Shown piece by piece: positions 62,314-64,000 of a stretch of DNA of 64,000 bases. The position numbers were made by a program, and so were the translations under genes. This DNA is from Paractinoplanes abujensis (lineage in GTDB: Bacteria; Actinomycetota; Actinomycetes; Mycobacteriales; Micromonosporaceae), in assembly GCF_014204895.1 (NCBI RefSeq), contig NZ_JACHMF010000001.1, forward strand, positions 5,022,001-5,086,000, read 5' to 3'. Position 1 is the stretch's first letter, and every line of letters begins with the position of its first letter. The notes below the pieces were generated by a model. The model made no database searches. It had not been told where the DNA came from and saw nothing but the letters and a program-made list of their open reading frames with translations.

Positions 62314-62997
62314 ATGACCGTGAGCCACCCGCTGGACGCGTTTCGTTGTGAGGCTGAGAGTCTCGGCCGGGCGGTGGCGGGCCTGTCCGAGGAGGAATGG
62401 AACCTCCCGACGCGGTGTGAGCCGTGGACGGTCCGGGAGTTGCTGGGGCACATCCGGGTCGCGATCGCCTGGCTGCCGGGCATGGTGGCGGCCCCGGAGC
62501 CGGAACGGGCCGAGGTTTCCGCGGTCGCGTACTACCGGCCGGACGAGCGTTTCGCCGCGCGGACCAACACGGCCCGGATCGGGTTGGCGCGGGACCATGC
62601 GGCCGGGTTGACCGACGGCGCCGCGCTCGTCGACGACTTCACGGCCACCTGGCAAACGGCGGTTCGGCTGTGCGGGGCCGAGCGGGAGGACCGGGTGGTG
62701 CGTACCCGGCACGGGGATGCGATGCTGCTGTCGCAGTTCCTGCTCACCCGCGTGGTCGAGGTCGCCGTGCACGGTCTGGACATGGCGGATGCCCTGGGCC
62801 GCGCGCCTTGGACGACTCCGCAGGCCGGCGAGGTCGTGACCGAGTTGCTGCTCGGACCGGACCGGGCGATCACGCTCCGGGAGCTGGGCTGGGCGCGGCT
62901 GGAGTTTCTGCGGAAGGCGACCGGGCGCGAGCCGCTGATGCCCGCCGACGTCGCCCGTGTCGACCGGCTCGGCGTCCGGTGGCTCACCCTGGGCTGA
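62314..62997 (+). CDS. maleylpyruvate isomerase-family (mycothiol-dependent, DinB-like) protein
   Basis: A 227-residue four-helix DinB-like metalloprotein of the actinobacterial TIGR03083 group. The hallmark WNLPTRCEPWTVRELLGHI (about 29-47) supplies a metal His, and a second His lies in VVEVAVHGLDMADALG. Relatives act with mycothiol on maleylpyruvate or in detoxification; the substrate is unknown. Likely leaderless. Supports an actinobacterial host. Confidence 0.85.
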   Translation: MTVSHPLDAFRCEAESLGRAVAGLSEEEWNLPTRCEPWTVRELLGHIRVAIAWLPGMVAAPEPERAEVSAVAYYRPDERFAARTNTARIGLARDHAAGLTDGAALVDDFTATWQTAVRLCGAEREDRVVRTRHGDAMLLSQFLLTRVVEVAVHGLDMADALGRAPWTTPQAGEVVTELLLGPDRAITLRELGWARLEFLRKATGREPLMPADVARVDRLGVRWLTLG

Positions 62998-63056
62998 CAC
63001 GCCGCCGGCCGACGGCCGCGGGGATAAATCGGATGCGCGGGCGACCTGCCCGGTTC

Positions 63057-63062
63057 TACATT
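63057..63062 (+). promoter_or_regulatory. -10 element (TACATT), leaderless
   Basis: TACATT ends 7 nt before ATG 63070. Confidence 0.48.
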
Positions 63063-63069
63063 GCGGGGA

Positions 63070-63999
63070 ATGGACCTTTCCTCCCTCGGCGCGCCGCTCG
63101 GGCCGATGAGACGTGTGCACGGCGGTTACGCCAACCGGCTGTTCCGGCTCGACACCGATCACGGTTCGTTCGCGGTCAAGGAGCTCAACGTTCTCGACCG
63201 GCGCCACGCATACCACGTCGAGGATGTGTTCCGGTTCGAGCGGGCCGCGTTCGCGGCGGGGATTCCGATGCCTGAGCCGGTCGCGGCCGGCCACGACACG
63301 CTTGTTCACCGGTGGGTCGAGGGTGACAAGGTGCCTGAGGAACCTGTCGAACCGGCTTACGCGTACGAGGTCGGGAAGATCCTCGCGCAACTGCACACGC
63401 TGGATGTGGCGTGGCCCCACGACGCGGCCGAGGAAGGGACACCGCGGGGCTGGGCCGAGCTGGCGGAGCGGGCGACGGAAACCGGGCAGGAGTGGGCGGG
63501 CGAGCTGAGCGCCCAGGCCGGGACGTTCGCGGCGATCGCCGACTTCGTCGACACCTGTGAGCGGCCGGGGCCTGTCGTGCTGACCCACAAGGACATCCAG
63601 CCGTGGAACCTGCTGGCCCGGAAGGGGCGGCCGGTGGTGCTCGACTGGGAGCTCTCCGGGCTGCTGGATCTGTCGGGCGAGCTGGGCTCGACCGCGCTGA
63701 GCATCGCCAAGGGGCCCGGGTTCGACGACATCCGGCCGGCCGTCTTCCACGCGGTGCTGGACGGCTACGTCGCGGGCGGTGGAGAGCTGCCGCCGCCGGG
63801 AGCGAGCTGGTTCGTCTACATGATCGGGGGCTGGCTGGGGCACGTACGGTGGAACATCTCTCGGTGCCTGGCCGGAGTGGAGGCGGGCAGCGGGCCCGAG
63901 CTCGCGTTGTCGCAGGAAGTCGCCCGCGGCGGGGTTCGCGGCCTGCCCGAGTTGTGGCGGCGGCTGCCCGACCTGGTGGCGCTGACTAGACGCGGTTGA
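63070..63999 (+). CDS. aminoglycoside phosphotransferase-like (APH/choline kinase fold) protein
   Basis: Kinase-fold protein of 309 residues. The nucleotide-site Lys lies in FAVKELNVL (about 35-43); the Brenner motif is HKDIQPWNLL and the metal-binding motif is VLDWELSG. The catalytic Asp is present in both. The substrate may be a small molecule such as homoserine, choline or an antibiotic; nothing in context decides. ATG 63070 is used; TTG 63061 overlaps the -10 hexamer. The gene ends just before the window edge. Confidence 0.83.
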   Translation: MDLSSLGAPLGPMRRVHGGYANRLFRLDTDHGSFAVKELNVLDRRHAYHVEDVFRFERAAFAAGIPMPEPVAAGHDTLVHRWVEGDKVPEEPVEPAYAYEVGKILAQLHTLDVAWPHDAAEEGTPRGWAELAERATETGQEWAGELSAQAGTFAAIADFVDTCERPGPVVLTHKDIQPWNLLARKGRPVVLDWELSGLLDLSGELGSTALSIAKGPGFDDIRPAVFHAVLDGYVAGGGELPPPGASWFVYMIGGWLGHVRWNISRCLAGVEAGSGPELALSQEVARGGVRGLPELWRRLPDLVALTRRG

Positions 64000-64000
64000 A

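Noticed and set aside
61867..63843. 658-residue minus-strand open frame
   Set aside because: Beyond 62268 it is antisense to the DinB-like and phosphotransferase genes, both of which have clear family motifs; only its last 133 codons are kept.

Overview
The window reads as ordinary chromosome of a high-G+C actinobacterium, most likely in or near Actinoplanes and the other Micromonosporaceae. This rests on the extreme third-position G/C bias, GTG and TTG starts, the three-gene qcrCAB cytochrome bc1 operon with a dihaem cytochrome c, a mycothiol-type DinB protein, and gene order. From memory, the order trpD - ctaE-qcrCAB - ctaC/ctaF - PfkB kinase - erpA - glycerate kinase - cobU/T-cobS - gcvT - pepA - lpd/sucB - TIGR01777 - lipB-lipA - DUF4191 - RDD - glnA matches the Mycobacterium tuberculosis block around Rv2192c-Rv2220. 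The species assignment is inference.

Layout. 1-3.5 kb: an Rsh-type (p)ppGpp enzyme cut by the window edge, a Nudix hydrolase, a sugar nucleotidyltransferase and a SnoaL-like protein. 3.5-12.6 kb: the respiratory block (qcrB, qcrA, qcrC, ctaE, a CtaG-like protein, ctaF, ctaC) with trpD and a degenerate receiver protein inside it. 12.8-20.9 kb: a cysteine desulfurase-TusA pair, two small-molecule kinases, erpA, glycerate kinase, nadA, murA and DUF3043. 20.9-35.4 kb: the variable part, with a methyltransferase, azlCD and a divergent XRE-cupin regulator, a secreted GH16 enzyme, a three-gene ABC exporter, a giant Pro-rich WG-repeat protein (about 1,830 residues), an aldo/keto reductase and a site-2 protease. 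35.4-52 kb: cobalamin (cobU-T, cobS), gcvT, pepA, the lipoyl-dependent E3/E2 pair (lpd, sucB), a polytopic membrane protein, lipB and lipA. An archaeal-type aspartyl-tRNA synthetase gene sits between lipB and lipA behind a T-box leader. 52-58.5 kb: two low-complexity repeat tracts flank a surface protein and a methyltransferase, followed by a large LuxR-type (LAL) regulator. 58.5-64 kb: DUF4191, RDD, glnA with a GlnR-like box, a dead integrase fragment, a DinB-like protein and a phosphotransferase.

Functionally, lipB and lipA supply the lipoyl groups carried by SucB and recycled by Lpd. The qcr and cta genes form the bc1-aa3 respiratory branch (ctaD is not in this window). Desulfurase, TusA, ErpA, NadA and LipA form a sulfur and Fe-S theme.

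The strongest unusual observations are: the T-box with a GAC (Asp) specifier and an RBS-sequestering hairpin ahead of aspS; a window-wide pattern of TANNNT hexamers 6-8 nt before start codons with no Shine-Dalgarno, indicating leaderless mRNAs; the WG-repeat giant; a minisatellite whose unit changes from 14 to 15 nt; and three convergent gene pairs whose stop codons overlap in a 4-nt CTAG or CTAA.
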